From: Aquila chrysaetos chrysaetos
Lineage: Eukaryota; Chordata; Aves; Accipitriformes; Accipitridae
Length of the DNA stretch: 64,000 nt
Assembly: GCF_900496995.4 (NCBI RefSeq)
Contig: NC_044006.1
Span: forward strand, 18,250,214-18,314,213
Direction of reading: 5' to 3'
The notes below the pieces were generated by a model. It worked only from the letters and a program-made list of their open reading frames with translations. It was not told where the DNA came from and ran no database searches. Below are positions 38,469-51,700 of the stretch, piece after piece; position 1 is the first letter of the stretch; each line of letters opens with the position of its first letter. The position numbers and the translations under genes are program-made.

Positions 38469-40004
38469 CTATACAGGTGGTAAAGTAACCATCTCCCCAT
38501 CCAGCTCAAATTCATCAGCTCCATCTGGTGAGAAGAGATACGTTGGAGGTTTCCATGGGGACTCTTCAAGGCAAGACGGATACAGCTTTCCTACCGTGCA
38601 CCGGAAGTCTTTCCCCAAGTCCCACAGCACACGTTCTGATATATGCTGCCTTAAAAACCAGCGATCAAGTTCCAGGTCATATTGATAGGTGGCATACTTC
38701 GCCCTCTCATTCATGTGGGTTTCTCGTATAAAGACACATAAAGAATTAGAGATGACAACAGCTCTAACGCATGGGTCAGAATACCGCTTGGCAGGGATAT
38801 TGGCTGCCATTCTCCATTCATTTTTATTCACGTCATAGATTTCCACGGTTACGGAAGACCCATCTACAGTACTGCTTGGGAGCCTTATACCAGAATTGCT
38901 GGCAATATGCAGTCCTCCAATATAGAATATTTTATCACCAAAAGCAGCAGCTGAAGCAAAACATCTACTTGTTTGTCGCATAGCCATTTCTACCCAAGCA
39001 TCTGACCTGGGAAAATAACAGTACATCAAGTTGTGTGCCATTACGTAAATGCAGTTGTGAACTGCTACTGCTGTGCTCCATTGCCATGCGCAAGGCAACG
39101 GGCTTACCATGGTCCACTCATCTTTCTCAGTATCATATCTCTCCACAGTTCTCCTGTTGAGTTCTCCACCAACGCTGTCTCCTCCAATTGCATAGATGTA
39201 GCCTTCACAGCAGACCAGGGATGGCTTTATACGAACAAAGAGCATCGGTGTCTTTGGAAACCAAGTGTTTTGCTGTGCATCAAACCAGTAAAAGCAATTC
39301 ACAGTTCTGAAGGCAGCCTGGAGTTTGCTGCTTTTACTGTGATTGGTTTTCGTGTTTTTCAGAGGAACTTGCCCACCTGCTATATAGATGTCATTATCAG
39401 GAGTGACAAGCATCCCAACCTTATGCAAGTCAGCAGGAGGGTTGCAGAGTTTGTAAACTTTTTCTGCCTGAGGGCTATAGCAGACAGAAGAATAAAGACT
39501 ACCAGGGTTTTCAGCAGCAGCTTCAATGAATATCATCATCTCCTCTTTCGTCATACCAAGTCTGGGCTTGAAAAACTTGGGCATTGATTTGTACAGTCCT
39601 TGCACCACCACTGACTTATCATTAGGTGGTAAGCCTTGAAACCAGGCTCTCTGCGTTACTTCTGAAAGAGCATCGATTCGGATTTGGCTAAGAACAGAGG
39701 ACAGATACTGTGATCGTGACTCTGTGTTGTACTCCAGCCATAACATGGCAGCTTCACGAACTGTCTCCTCCTTTTCCACATTTAAATTGTCACTGCTTAA
39801 AATATCTATCAGTAGATCATGTGACAGTTGCATGAAAGCCTCCTGGTGGTACACAGCTGTGAACTTGTGCTCCACCATTCTTTTAGCACTCTGTTTTAAC
39901 TCTTCACAGCTGAAGAGATCAGCAAAACTTAACAGACGCACACAATTTTCTGCATTAATTTTTTTGATTAAGTATTCTCTACACCGTTGTAACACATCAT
40001 CTAC
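38469..40004 (-). CDS. KBTBD2: KBTBD2 coding exon 3 (BACK and kelch)
   Basis: Acceptor TTTGCATTACAG|GTAGATGATGTG; residues 113-623. It starts [16 protein letters not shown], so the true exon extends a few codons beyond the longest ORF with an apparent start. The BACK domain includes [18 protein letters not shown]. The kelch blades include [20 protein letters not shown] and the C-terminal [14 protein letters not shown]. Ends [12 protein letters not shown] and stop. Confidence 0.98.
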   Translation of the reverse strand, partial: VDDVLQRCREYLIKKINAENCVRLLSFADLFSCEELKQSAKRMVEHKFTAVYHQEAFMQLSHDLLIDILSSDNLNVEKEETVREAAMLWLEYNTESRSQYLSSVLSQIRIDALSEVTQRAWFQGLPPNDKSVVVQGLYKSMPKFFKPRLGMTKEEMMIFIEAAAENPGSLYSSVCYSPQAEKVYKLCNPPADLHKVGMLVTPDNDIYIAGGQVPLKNTKTNHSKSSKLQAAFRTVNCFYWFDAQQNTWFPKTPMLFVRIKPSLVCCEGYIYAIGGDSVGGELNRRTVERYDTEKDEWTMVSPLPCAWQWSTAVAVHNCIYVMAHNLMYCYFPRSDAWVEMAMRQTSRCFASAAAFGDKIFYIGGLHIASNSGIRLPSSTVDGSSVTVEIYDVNKNEWRMAANIPAKRYSDPCVRAVVISNSLCVFIRETHMNERAKYATYQYDLELDRWFLRQHISERVLWDLGKDFRCTVGKLYPSCLEESPWKPPTYLFSPDGADEFELDGEMVTLPPV

Positions 40005-43000
40005 CTGTAATGCAAAGAAGACACACGCTAAGTATTACTGCATACCATCTATTCCTTCACGTACCAGCAGCAGGTAAAAATACCTGCATTTACTGTTGAA
40101 TAACAGAGTTTAGGCCTGGAATACTATATATACACAAAACTACAGCAGTGACTTCCTCAACTGCTTCATGCAGATCAAGTACATCACATAATTATGCCTG
40201 CTGGAGAAACTCATTTGCTAAATGTTAGAGGTGCACTGTTCTACTTCCACCCTCCGCAGGGACCATAAAGCAAGGACGGAAGAGTATATGAAACGTATCT
40301 GGCAAGCAACTGCTGTCTGTACTGAGCAAACTGGAGTATTTTGAAATGACTAAACAGAAGACTATTTAACAGGATAAAGAAAAAAATGGTTCAGAGATTA
40401 GAAGCAGTAATTTCATACTCAAAATAAAACATTCCTACCTGTAAGAAGCAGGCAGTTTCATAAAGCTGTTCTACTGTGCTGTCGCTTATTGCCAAGTTAC
40501 CCGTGTATGCGTAAGTTATGATAATTTGTAAAGTGGCTGCATCCACATTCCTCAGGTGTACATGTGTTTGTTTACTTTCACTTAGCCCGCTCATGAACAT
40601 GGCTCTGAGGAGGAATATACATATCAAGACAAGGATCAACAGTAAGTACAGTAATCTTAAATAGTCACCCGTAAGTCTTCAGTGATTACATTCCAAAAGA
40701 TGAACAATCTTTTTGGTTGCCTGTTTACAGGTGTTTAGTATTTACCTTAGGCTACCATCTAGTATTTAAGACAGAACATTTGTACAGAACATTCAAGAAG
40801 TACCATCACTGCCTTCTGTAAAAATATTTTATATTTATGCAAACACGCTTTGTGTTAATCAGCAGAGTACTCTAACGATTATTTAGTTTTAGTGATGAAA
40901 TTTAAAACTTCTATGTTAGGTGATAATAAGAGGGAAGAAACAGCCTCCAGAAAATACTGTTGAAACATATGCAGCTAGATTTTAGCTTCTAAAACAAAAG
41001 AAGCAGATTTATGCAATGGAGTGAGCTAAGTCATATCAAAAAGCCTGCTACTCTGTGAGGAGGAGAAAGTTAGCTGGGAAAATGGAGCAAAGACTAGCAC
41101 TCCACAAAGTATTTCTTATATACCATTCATAATAATATACAGTAAACTTCCAAGTTTGTAGACAAAAATGAATGACAGAAAAAACTATCAGATTGCTCTG
41201 GGGAAAAAAAAAAAAAAAAAAAAAAAAAGAAAAGGGGTGCAAGTATTTCCATTACATCTTCCTGAAAGAAGCAGAAAGCAATTTAAAGAAAAGGCTATTG
41301 TTTCCATAATGCTTTATATACCTATTGCCCATTCTGGGTTTTTTTAATTGCAACACAGTTAAGAACCAACTGGATTCTAGTACTGTAAACCAGGTATTTG
41401 TCATTTTTCTTAAAATGAGGGACACTTGATTTTAAGAGCTTTATATTAATTCAGGTTTGGTATTTATGGTTGTATTGAAAATTCAGCTCAAGGCTCTTTA
41501 TATTTATTTGGGGCTTTTTAGGAAGCCACATAAGAGAGAAGTTAGAAGGGACAGTGGGTGCACCCTACAGTCCTGCCTCCAGCTGCAGAGGTGAAGGGGA
41601 CATGGAGATACACTCCCTAAGCAAAGCCATTCCAAGAAGCATCTGATACAAAGACAGCGCCCCACCACCATTCCCTCCTGCCCCATCCCCATCTCTCTGT
41701 CTTCCAAGCTCCTTAACTCAGGGCAACTGGCATTTTAGGAGGGGTCACCGACTAGTCAAGTGAGCATCAACTTGCCATGCAGCTTTTTAAAGGTAAGCAG
41801 AGACAGTACAAGTGCCAGCAAAGACTCCTCTTCATAGAGAAGAAGAGGTAGCTGTTAGAGACTCTGGCTCTAGTGCATGCTTACACACTGCTGAGCGGCC
41901 TGCACTGGAACTGGGCTGTCACAGCACAGTCTTCGAGCACAAAGATGGAAGGTAAGCTGGCTGCAATCATACACAATGGCTGGATCACACTAAGAGATGC
42001 TTTTCTGTTCTTCCCCCTCTCCCCACAGCCTCCTTCAGGGCTATCAATTTTTCATAATAAAGCTAAATTTAGGAAGCTGAGCATCTTTTTCTAAACCAAA
42101 GTAGAGAAGAAAAACAGAACATGACAAAACTACAAGATTGATACTTCTTTTAACCAGTGCCAAAACCTCGTTCCATAAATAATAAACAAACACACATGAA
42201 TAAGAGATCTGACTGCATATTCTAATGCAGTACACTGCGTGGACTCATGACAGCTTTCCAACTTTATCATTAGCCACCCACATTAAATCTGGTCACATTT
42301 CCAGTGGCTGTTATTTTACAGACTGTTGGAACTATGTCATCTGCACAAGACCAACAGCAATAATCATTATCTAGTGATCACACAATACTTGTTGCTAAAA
42401 ATTGTACCAGACTCATCTGAGATGAAAAAATTAATACAAAAACCAGCAGCAACAAAAACTTCAGTGAAAGTAATAAATGAATCCTCGAATAGTTCTATAC
42501 AAGAAAGCAGACAAAATACAGAAAACGTTTTAGACATGTTCTGTATAGTGAGCCCATCTCAACAAGAAAACAGAATTTGCAAGCCTTCCCTTGATTAAAC
42601 AGGAAAGAAAAGTTATAATCCCTCCACAATGCATCAGGAAGGTGAAACATGCATGGATGTCACCAAGACTAGCTTCAAGCTTCAAAATTCCTTCCAGACA
42701 GGCAGATTAATTATACTGTGTTACCAACAAAAAATGATTAATCACTAAAGAAAATTCATGGCACTTCATCTTCTAGGACTTACCATGAAGGTATCTGCAA
42801 AAAGTAGTAGCACTCAACATACCTTATTAATAAAAACTTTTCAAAAGACAAAAAACAGGACACCTGGGAAGCAGGAGCTACTGAATTAAAAACTGCAACA
42901 GCATCTTGGGGACAGGGGGTGAACAAAAACACCCACCCACAAAAAACCCTGTTGCATTGCAGCAAGGCTCTCAGGCAAGAAAAGAGTTTCTGACTGCTTT

Positions 43001-43671
43001 GCTGAGCCGAGAAAACCTGATGATTCAGAAAAGACATGAACTTGCACAGCAATCCCTACCTCTGCTTAGAAACTACAGCTAATAAACATGACAATGGAAC
43101 TCCCATAGCCAAATCTCAGTAATCCCTTGTTACCCTACCTTGGGAAATAAAAGAAGATTAAATATTTAAAGATTAAGTATGAAGAATAAGAAATCTACTA
43201 ATTATTCAGACTGGATTAACTCCCTAAAGAAAACAAACCATCACAAGTGTGGTAGGGTTTGGTTTGGTTTTTTTCACTTACTGTAAAAACGACTACCTAT
43301 CCAGAGTAAGTCACAAGATGCTAGAAAATTTATTTTACTCTTTTGGTGTTGGCAAGTAATGATATTCAGGTTTTTTACTTACTTCACTGATCTTTAAAAG
43401 TCTCTGCCACACATTAATTATTAATCAATTAAGTAATATTACACTCAAAACCAGGTATCACAGATTTGCTAGAATTAACAGATCCTAGTTTGAATACTTA
43501 CCTGAAATACGAGCTGCATGTTGCAAGAACCATCTTATGGCAGGGAAATTCAGTGCCCTCAACAATCAACACTATGTCAGTTAGCAACTGCTGTTCATAA
43601 AAGAATTTTAACTGCTCCAGCAAGGATACAGCGTACTCTGTATTTATCTGCCTCTCGTCCTGGGTAGACAT
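38469..43671 (-). CDS. KBTBD2: KBTBD2, BTB-BACK-kelch CUL3 adaptor
   Basis: Three coding exons on the minus strand: 43671-43502, 40604-40439 and 40004-38469. Junctions are canonical and phases match (170 + 166 + 1536 bp), giving exactly 623 residues, the length of the human protein. The BTB domain is at about residues 20-115 ([33 protein letters not shown]), BACK at about 120-240, and kelch repeats from about 315 (IYIAGGQ), 380 ([20 protein letters not shown]) and 470 (KIFYIGG). The family recruits substrates to CUL3 ubiquitin ligase; mammalian KBTBD2 targets the p85-alpha subunit of PI3K and so supports insulin signalling. The start ATG (43671) has G at -3 and gives [14 protein letters not shown], the conserved N-terminus. 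The gene is tail-to-tail with AVL9 and head-to-head with BUC. Confidence 0.98.
40439..40604 (-). CDS. KBTBD2: KBTBD2 coding exon 2
   Basis: Acceptor CCTCCTCAG|AGCC, donor CTTACAG|GTAGGA. Encodes [35 protein letters not shown] and [14 protein letters not shown], the second half of the BTB domain. Confidence 0.97.
43502..43671 (-). CDS. KBTBD2: KBTBD2 coding exon 1
   Basis: Encodes [20 protein letters not shown] through CSSYF, with Arg split at the junction. Donor TTTCAG|GTAAGT on the minus strand. Carries the first half of the BTB fold (strands B1-B3 and helix A1). Confidence 0.97.
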
Positions 43672-43684
43672 GACTGTATTCCAT
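43595..43684 (-). promoter_or_regulatory. KBTBD2: Overlapping upstream ORF across the KBTBD2 start
   Basis: An ATG 13 nt upstream of the KBTBD2 start, in another frame, opens a 29-codon reading frame that ends TGA 74 nt inside the coding region. The upstream ATG has G at +4 but T at -3 (moderate context), while the main ATG has G at -3. Leaky scanning would be required for KBTBD2 translation. Confidence 0.45.
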
Positions 43685-44028
43685 TAATATTTCCAGGACC
43701 AGAGAGAAAAGTCAAGATCTTTTCACCAGAGAAACGTCAGTTGAATGCTTCTGAAGTAACCAGGGAAGAAATGCAGGAGGTCTGTAGCCTTCAGAAGTGA
43801 TATTGATAAAAAAAAGGCAGTGTTATCTTGGACTGCTGAATCAGTGTTTCAGACTTTGACCTCTTATTAGGTCATCACACTTTGACTTGCCACAATCTGT
43901 TTAGAGACTTTCAAGAGTGCCTGCAGAGCTCCTGTTGAGATCTATGATGCAGCAAATGAATGAACAAAAGCGAAGTCTGAGGTAGATTTCGTGGTAACAT
44001 CTCGTGATCAGTGGCTGCACTTGAGTGA
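43672..44028 (-). other. KBTBD2: KBTBD2 5' UTR exon portion
   Basis: The first coding exon is inferred to extend upstream to a strong acceptor, TTTTCCTGCTTTCAG|TCACTC (AG at the complement of 44029-44030). It holds several out-of-frame ATGs, including the overlapping uORF at 43684. Splicing from the CpG-island exon is expected but not seen directly. Confidence 0.6.
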
Positions 44029-47000
44029 CTGAAAGCAGGAAAATAAAATTAATTTACGCATTAGCACTTTTTCAAAAACCTTTCATAGTTACCCCTTAAA
44101 AGTAATTGTCTAACAAACTTCTTTCTAAATTAGAACTTAACTACTTGCACTAAAACTCTTGTTTAATTTTTTTCTCTACAACAGAAGTATCAAAGAGAAA
44201 GGAAAAGCAGAAGAGTTTGTACATTAATTCTCATCAAGACGTAGACTGATGAATTAAGATAATTTACTTCATCAACACAGCTTCTAAGGCTGGAGAGTTA
44301 AAACAAGGTTCAGTAAGACTTTATTCCTCTTCCAAAAATTACCCAGTTTTCCCACCGAGTACACCTGTGCATTTCCTTCAACTACTGATAAGATATCCAC
44401 ATTTTTTTCATTTCCATATTAAACAGCTACTTTTTCGGCTTCTGTGTTTTTGTCTGCTTAAAGCTTATCAATACCAGGCCACTCAAAATATAAACGCAGT
44501 TTCTTCAACATTCCATCATTTTCCAGCTAAACTCTCAACATCATCATCAACCTGTTTACTTCACCTTTGGCATTCTAGAGAACAAGCAGACCCAGACCTA
44601 AGGATTAAAAAGACCTAACAACCTATATTCCCAATGCTTATTTAATTCATCTTCTCTGTGCAGAAGGGCTTCACCTATTAACATTTCACATTCCATTTTT
44701 TTCCTTCTGAGTCATTTCCATACAGCCAGGTAAGCATGACTGCTGCAGACTGGAGAAAAGAAAATTAAGGAGATAACGGGAGCAAAGGGATGCTGGAATG
44801 GCAGGGGTTAAAACACTTGGGAGTGGTTATAAAGCAATGGCCACAGGCTACCAAAGTCTGTTTTCCTGTTTGGACATTTCTCCTCCTCTTAAAAACAGGG
44901 TCAGGTTTTATCTATCTTCCATGTGAACACAGAAACGTAATTAAGAATGGGATAGTTGTGACAACAAAATCATCATCATAAAGGACACTAGAGTACCACA
45001 CCTATCAAATACTTCCAGGTTTATTTAACCTTGCACTGTTCTTTCGCATTCCAAAAATCGAGGAATAACCAGGGACTTGTTTGTCTAATGTCTAAGACAT
45101 CAGTATCATTATAGTTCATGATGAACAGTGAATGCAGAAATACCTTACTTGAAATGACATACTTTAAATTCCATACAAAAATACACAATTAGTGTAAGAT
45201 GAAGGCTGTAGAAATACCTTCCAGCCATATCAAAGATCTGCTATTTCAACAGAGCCCTGCCTGTAATACAATTCAAAGACAGCTGTCTTTTAACATTCAC
45301 TCACTTGAAACAGATATGCTTAATTAATGCCACTTTAATTACTACTAATTTAGTGTCACTGATCCTTTTCAGTGAATATACACAAACAGGAATCTCAAGC
45401 TCTTAGTTTTCACTAGTTGTTTAACTGGAAAACAGTCAAAATAGTCAAACCCAATGTTCACTGTTTCTTCAGGTGAAGCCAGTTAGTTAAGAAAAACAGA
45501 AAAGGTGTTAATATTTGGAGGAGGAAGAAGGACAGCCTACTATATGCTAATATCTGTTGTTATAGCAGAAGTCTTGACTTCAGACCTTCAAGTTTCAGGT
45601 GCAGTTAGCCGCTGAAGCAGCTAAACGACAAGTATATCAAGGATATACAAGGATATTGCTCAGCTAAAGCAATGACATTCTGCTTCAAGTCACAGCTTCT
45701 TTTCACCAAATTAGTATGCATCCTATCTCTGCATCACTGACCACTATCCCGGTTATCTGATAACAGCTTAACATGCAACCTAATCCATTGACAGATTTTG
45801 CACTGAACTTTAAATGGCTACAGAGACATGCAGACTTCCTAAGTGTGTTAGGCCCACAGAAATAAATAGTTCGTGGCTTTACTGGTATCCCAGGTCTCTC
45901 TACAGCATTGTTTTTCCTGGCTTAGGAGTAAAGTTGCAAGAACAATACAAACCAGTAGATTAAGCTCTGTTCAGCAGAGCATCAGTAGTACTAAGCTTTA
46001 GCAAAAGAAGTCATTGATATCGTAACTTCCTATTCTGGTGCAATTTTAAAGAATATAAATCTTCAGAAACAGGAAAAAAGAGTAAAACTAACATGCACTG
46101 TTTTAGACATTAGGTAACAAAACCAGTCAAGGATGCCATGGAGAAATTGATATATACCTGCTAGTAAGATCAAAGACATTTTTGGCAGCATGCGGCTGAC
46201 AGTCGGTAACTGAAAAAGCAGACCTGTTCGACAGAAGACAAGTTGAAACTGTGAAATTAATTACTATAAATAGCTGGAACATTTGAGTATGACCTTCAGT
46301 AGCAGAAAAGATTGAGGAGATGACAGGAGTCTTGTTGCAGAACATTTATGTGATGTGAACCACCTTTGAACTGTAAATTTACAAAGCTGGAGTCTTTGGT
46401 TTACAGCTGATCTGAAACCATCTCATTTCCATGATGTGCTCCAGAGAGGCGCACATGGTAGGAGCATGCTACGTACATGATTCCTGTTTTCCACATACAT
46501 ACTGTGTTTTGCTGCCAGTGATAACCATTTGCTGAAGAACAAAATTTTGTATTTGTCAAAGTCAGGAGTCGCATCCCATTCCCTTGTAATGGAACCATAC
46601 GAAATACTCCTCAGGAGAACAATAGATATATCGAGGATCTCTGAATTTCTAGTCCAAAATTACCATCATTTATATTGTCACTTGCCCAAGAGAAGCAAAT
46701 CTGTTCAAAACATTAGGATAAGTGGTGTAGGAACATCATTTTGTGCCTGGAAAGTCCTCCAATACTACCTACCTCTCTCGCACCTCTCTGAAGAGTTCAA
46801 GACAATTTTGAAGGAGATACTCTCCTCGCTTTAAAGGCTGAAAAACTGAGGCACCAAAGTAAGAATCAGCTTATCCAAAGCCACATACTTGCCAAAGGAG
46901 AACTGTAAGAGGCTCGGTTCTCCCCAGTCCAAACCTAACCTCTGTCACTGCACTGTGCTTGGTTGACATACAGCTCTGAGATCTCAGCTAACTGAAAAAC

Positions 47001-50000
47001 TATGAACTTGAAAAGATGTTTACAGATGCACAAGTCTCCTGTAGTTCTCATAACTACACAGCGATGAACATTTCTGACTTATGGATGAAAAGATCTATGG
47101 CTGAAGTTAGCTTAATATCCTGAACTGAAATTCTGATAGAATAAAAATAATCCTTGAATTCAAGTTCTATGAATAAGACTCTCCCCTTCAACAATGTCAC
47201 TGGAATGACCATTTTGTTCTGGGTAACTTCTGGGAAGTCAGCTGTCTAAAACAGGACTGGTATAGCTGCTGGAAGGCCACAGCAGTACTGGATTGCAAAC
47301 TAAACCAAATTACTACTGGGTGATCCAAAGTAACTCCCTATCAAGCTGGAGAGCAGCATTAAGTAACAGGTTGGTAAGAGGGTTTGGTTTTAAGTAATTA
47401 TTATTCCTTTCAGCTTAAGTAATTTTGATGAGGTGATTTTAACATCAAATCTGAATGAGACCATTCCAAAAGTTAGTCATCAAATGTTAATGAGTTATGG
47501 GACAGGCTATTAATTGCCTTCCTTGAATCTGTTTATCTTCTGAGGTCAGGCAAAGATCAATAAACAGAGATACATACTGCACTACATACATGGAATTATT
47601 AACAGTATACTTCAATATATAACATGGAATAAGTATATTGACTATTGCCAATTTAATTAGTAGGGAAAGGTGTAAGATATATAGATATAATACTCTTTAA
47701 CTGGACTAATTCAAAACAAAATTTGCTTGATTTTTTCCAAATTATAAGAAAGGAAAAACAGATATATAGACATGCAATTTTTTTTTTTGCTTTTTTAGAT
47801 ATTTTGATACTAGGAGAAGAAATAAGTTCTTCTGAAAAATCCCATTAAGAAGTCTGCCAGATTAAATGCCTAACTTCCAATAAAATTCTGGGAAACACTT
47901 AAAATCTATGAAAGAGTCACAGGTTCCTATCTGCATCTTTAGGCATCTAAATATCTCTTGAATTCTAACTTCACTAGCTACAATTCACACTTCAATAAAC
48001 CTGTATGTTTGAAAGAAAAAAGAAAAAAACAACCACCAAAACTTATTTCCCTGGACATTTCATTTACTTAATCTAGTTTTAACTAATAAAAGAAAAAGCT
48101 TTAAATACTACTTCTGTGCACGTTTAATCAAATTCCTATTTCCATGCAACGATAGCTTCATACAAATCACAAGCAAAAACATGTCTGAAGTAGTGAGTCA
48201 TTCACTATTTTTAACATAATAAAATGTCAGAATTAAGAACTGAACAACCATAAGCCAAACTATACAAGAATTCATGTGTGTAGAGATAGCAATCCTCCCA
48301 GCTAGCAATGAAAAGTACCAAGCTCAGGCACTTTAATACTTAGTTACTATTAAGGATATGCCAAGTTACAAATCAACATGTTTCAAAATGATTATGCCAA
48401 CTAATAGCAAGGGGGAATACAAGCACTAAAAACAATTAAAATCAATTATGTAAATCAATACACCTAGCCAACAGATCTCAAAGATAGGAAAGAAGAAACA
48501 GGAGTTGGAAGCTCTAGATTCTTGAGTAATGTATGAAATTTGCATCCTTGGCAACGAAAAAGAAATAGGTAATTGATGAAGCAGTTCCAGACTTGGAAGT
48601 TTCCCTCTCTTCTAAAGCCATCAAAGCTGTCTTTGATAGCACTGCAGTCCAGAAACCCAAGCACATCCAGGAGATTCTAATAAGGCAACAACATGAAATT
48701 ACACAAAAAACAAGGACCGATTTATTCCTACACTGTTATCATCTTGAGAATTACTATTCACTTGGAAACTGCTACTATTTTCCATATATATTATGCTTGG
48801 AAGGTGAGTTACAACTCCGAGATAGGTGAGCTTTCTGAAACTATGCAGAAGCTAGAGACTAGAAGTGTCAGACTCCATGCTAACAACATGTTTGGTCACA
48901 ACACGCTCCTCATTACCAGTTTCTTTCCTGTTTTTCTGCTCCTAAAGGAAGTTATACACTAAAGGAAATACCTGCTCAGAAATAAAATTAGCACAAGATA
49001 AACCAACAACTTGGCAACTGGCCTTCTACACTGAGCACAGGTAGTTTCCATCCCCAAGGGCGTTTCTGTTTTGTGGAAAGACTTGACCTGTTTTGGAAAA
49101 TTAAAGGGGGGGGGGGGGGGGGGGGGGAAGTGGGCCATGGATGTCTCCAGTAAGATCCAGCCATATATCATGTATGTACAGAAAAGTGGCTTTTTTCCTC
49201 TGAACTCTGGTATGTTAGTGAAACTAGTCTGTTTTATTTAAGAGCTTAAATTCCAGTTCACATGTATACATCGCTCCCTTAAATATTCACTATGAGATAT
49301 GATGATGTTCAACTATAAATGCAAGCATTTCTACATTAAGAAATCAGATTAATAATTAATGCAGCTTAACTAACCATAAGTTAGTTCCTGAAAGGTTAAG
49401 AGTCTTATAATGGTTATCTTATTCATGCATATAAAATTTGTTCTCAAAATGCAACAGCCAGTAGATTAAGGAAAACAAATTTTAGGGTTTGCAACAATTC
49501 TGGTCTGTTTCATAATCACATGACCAAACCAAAAAAGCCTGCCTCGGAAAAAAAAACCAAAAAAACCAACCCAACAAGCACCGCCAAAAATACTAAATAA
49601 GCAGCAACATCCTTTCTTCTGCTTTGGTCTGTTCCTGCAAGATGCTAGTTACACACCACTGAGTATAACAGGACCCTTTTACTCCACACACAAAAATAAT
49701 TAGGGAAGAGGTGTGACACCTACACCCAGATCATGAGACCACGATTTACATATCCAAGTATATTAAATATTAAAAATTACTTATTTCTCCTGGTACATTT
49801 ATGGGAAACTGAACTAATTTGATCATGTATTTCAATGATCTCCTAAATACATCACTTCAACAAAATTCATGTAAATACAGCCCTAGGTGAGCTCACAACA
49901 GCACACAGCCTTTCAGGCCCACTATGACCACAAAGTAATGTAGAAAGGCAAGCTGTGGCTTTGCAAGGAATCCTCTAAAAACGCAGATGCTAACTACAAT

Positions 50001-51260
50001 GCAAATCCATTTCTAAATCATAACTAAAGTTATTTCAAAAGCAGCAGGTATCTATCCTACTCATAACAGAAATAAGAAACACTGGAAAAATCTTAGGCAC
50101 ACAAATGGCTAACTTCAAAGCTATATTATGCATATACTTATTCTACAAGAGTTCACTAAGAAATTTGACTCTTCAAATCCACACAAACACTGAAGCCCAC
50201 CCCCGGTCGCTGTAGGTAGTAGTAGTATGTATACGCACAGAACTAGACATTACACAGAACACCAATGCCACTACAGTGCTGTTGTCCTAGACGACTTCAT
50301 CGTGTCTGCCCTTTCAAGCGTCTCCAAAAAAAACCACCGGAGTTGCAAGCGTCCCAACTTGCTGAGCTGAAGAGGAGCACTGAACGCTGGAAACCCTACT
50401 GCCCACCCCACGACAGGCCTGAGTTTACAGTCCCCTCCCGCTCGCGGTACGCAGCGACACGGTACTAGAGAGGGAACACATTTTTTTCCTCTTCCTGACA
50501 GCCAGGTGCGCCGTCCCGTCCCTCCGTTGCTTTAATTCCTTTCCTGCTTCCCTAGGAAGCGCCCCCCGCCAGCCCTAAGGAAGGGGGCACCTTCCTGCTC
50601 CGCCAGTACCGGCGCGCTAGGGGGCTCAGGGACGGCCCCGCCGGCCGCACGGCTGACAGCCCGCCGCGCGTCTCGATCTCCTCTCCTCTCTCCTCCTCCC
50701 GAGCTCCGCCGCGCCCGGAGCCGGCCCCGGCCGCCACCTCGCCTTCTTCCTCCGGGTGCCTCCGCCGCGGGTCTCCGCCGGCGTCCAGCGGGACGGGAGC
50801 CGCAGCTGCCGGGCGAGAGAGGCCGCAGGTCGCGGAGGGGGCGGGCGGGAGCCGCGCCCAGGCTGGGGGGGGGGGGGGGGGGTTGGGGAGCGGCAGGCTG
50901 CGGCAGAGCCCCACGCGGGCCTCCCCGCTGCGGGAGCGCCGCCCGCCGCCGGGGCCCAGGCCCCCCCTCGCGGCGAAAGGGCGGCCTACCCCCGCTGCGG
51001 CCCCACAGGCCGCCGGCGGCGAGGAGACGGGAAACGGCCCGACGGCCGCGCCAGACGACGGCGGCCGCTACGGCGGGAGGCGAGCGCAGGAGAGCCGCCG
51101 CCACCATCCCTCCCCAGACAAACCTCCGACCGCCGCTTTTTCCTCTTCTGCCTCAGCGTCCCGACCGCAGGTGGCCGGGGGCGAGGGGCCAGCCAAGGGA
51201 AGCGGGGGGGAAAGAAGAAGGAGAAGGAGGAGGAGGAGGACAAGAAAGATCCGGTCTCAC
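44029..51260 (-). other. KBTBD2: KBTBD2 intron 1
   Basis: About 7.2 kb between the inferred 5' UTR exon and the CpG-island exon. No coding exon or RNA gene was recognised on either strand. It holds an unusual G22 run at 49106-49127. The short ORFs in it (for example 46529-46834 plus, 48593-48829 plus) carry no family signature. Confidence 0.55.
49106..49127. repeat. G22 homopolymer
   Basis: Twenty-two consecutive G flanked by TTAAA and AAGTGGGCC, in otherwise AT-rich intronic DNA. Potential G-quadruplex former and assembly hazard. Confidence 0.9.
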
Positions 51261-51700
51261 CCCGGCTGCGGAGGCGGCAGCCACTAGGCGCGCAGGCGCG
51301 CTGCCCTCCACCTCCTCATCCCCCACAGCACCACCGCTGCTCGGCGGCCGTTACGAGGCGCCGCGCGCTACCGCCCCTGCTCGCCTCTCCTGCGCATGCT
51401 CAGAGCGGGGAGAAGCCAGGACCATTTCCTGTCCCCCGCCCCAGCTTCTCCTGCCTACGCCAGCGCCCGCGCCCAGAGACAACGGCAGCCGGGCCGGCCC
51501 GCCTCACGGCGCAGGGTGGGTGCGGGACCCCGAGAGGAGAGGAGCGGGCGTGCGGGAGGAGGCAGCGCCTTCTGCCAGGAGGAGCGGCTCGCTGCAGCCC
51601 GTGGGCTGTGCGGGGAAGGGCCGAGGCGCGGCCTGGCCCGGCCGTGTCCCTCTGCTTCCCGGCGCCTCCTTTTTAGTTTTTCTCAGGGGCCCTCCTGCCG
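50450..51700. promoter_or_regulatory. KBTBD2: CpG island, KBTBD2 promoter (possibly bidirectional)
   Basis: A sharp rise to very high G+C with dense CpG, against AT-rich flanks. It includes a G18 run (50865-50882), a (GGA)n tract near 51220-51240, and an NRF1-like TGCGCATGCTC at about 51390. It lies upstream of KBTBD2 on the minus strand and about 2.5 kb upstream of the BUC start codon on the plus strand, so it is a plausible promoter for KBTBD2 and possibly both. Long ORFs here (50756-51676 plus, 50532-51107 minus) are GC-driven and not accepted as genes. Confidence 0.8.
51261..51400 (-). other. KBTBD2: Candidate KBTBD2 non-coding exon 1
   Basis: On the minus strand the sequence GCCTCCGCAGCCGGG|GTGAGACC gives a good splice donor (GTGAGA is the complement of 51255-51260). 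The transcription start is not determined; the upper bound of ~51400 is placed at the NRF1-like site. Inference only. Confidence 0.35.

Noticed and set aside
38528-39587. Plus-strand ORFs opposite KBTBD2
   Set aside because: Shadows of the highly conserved KBTBD2 coding exon on the other strand.
50756-51676. 306-residue plus-strand ORF, and overlapping ORFs on both strands, in the CpG island
   Set aside because: Gly/Arg/Pro-rich translations in several frames at once are typical of GC-rich promoter DNA lacking stops; no domain or splice-supported structure.
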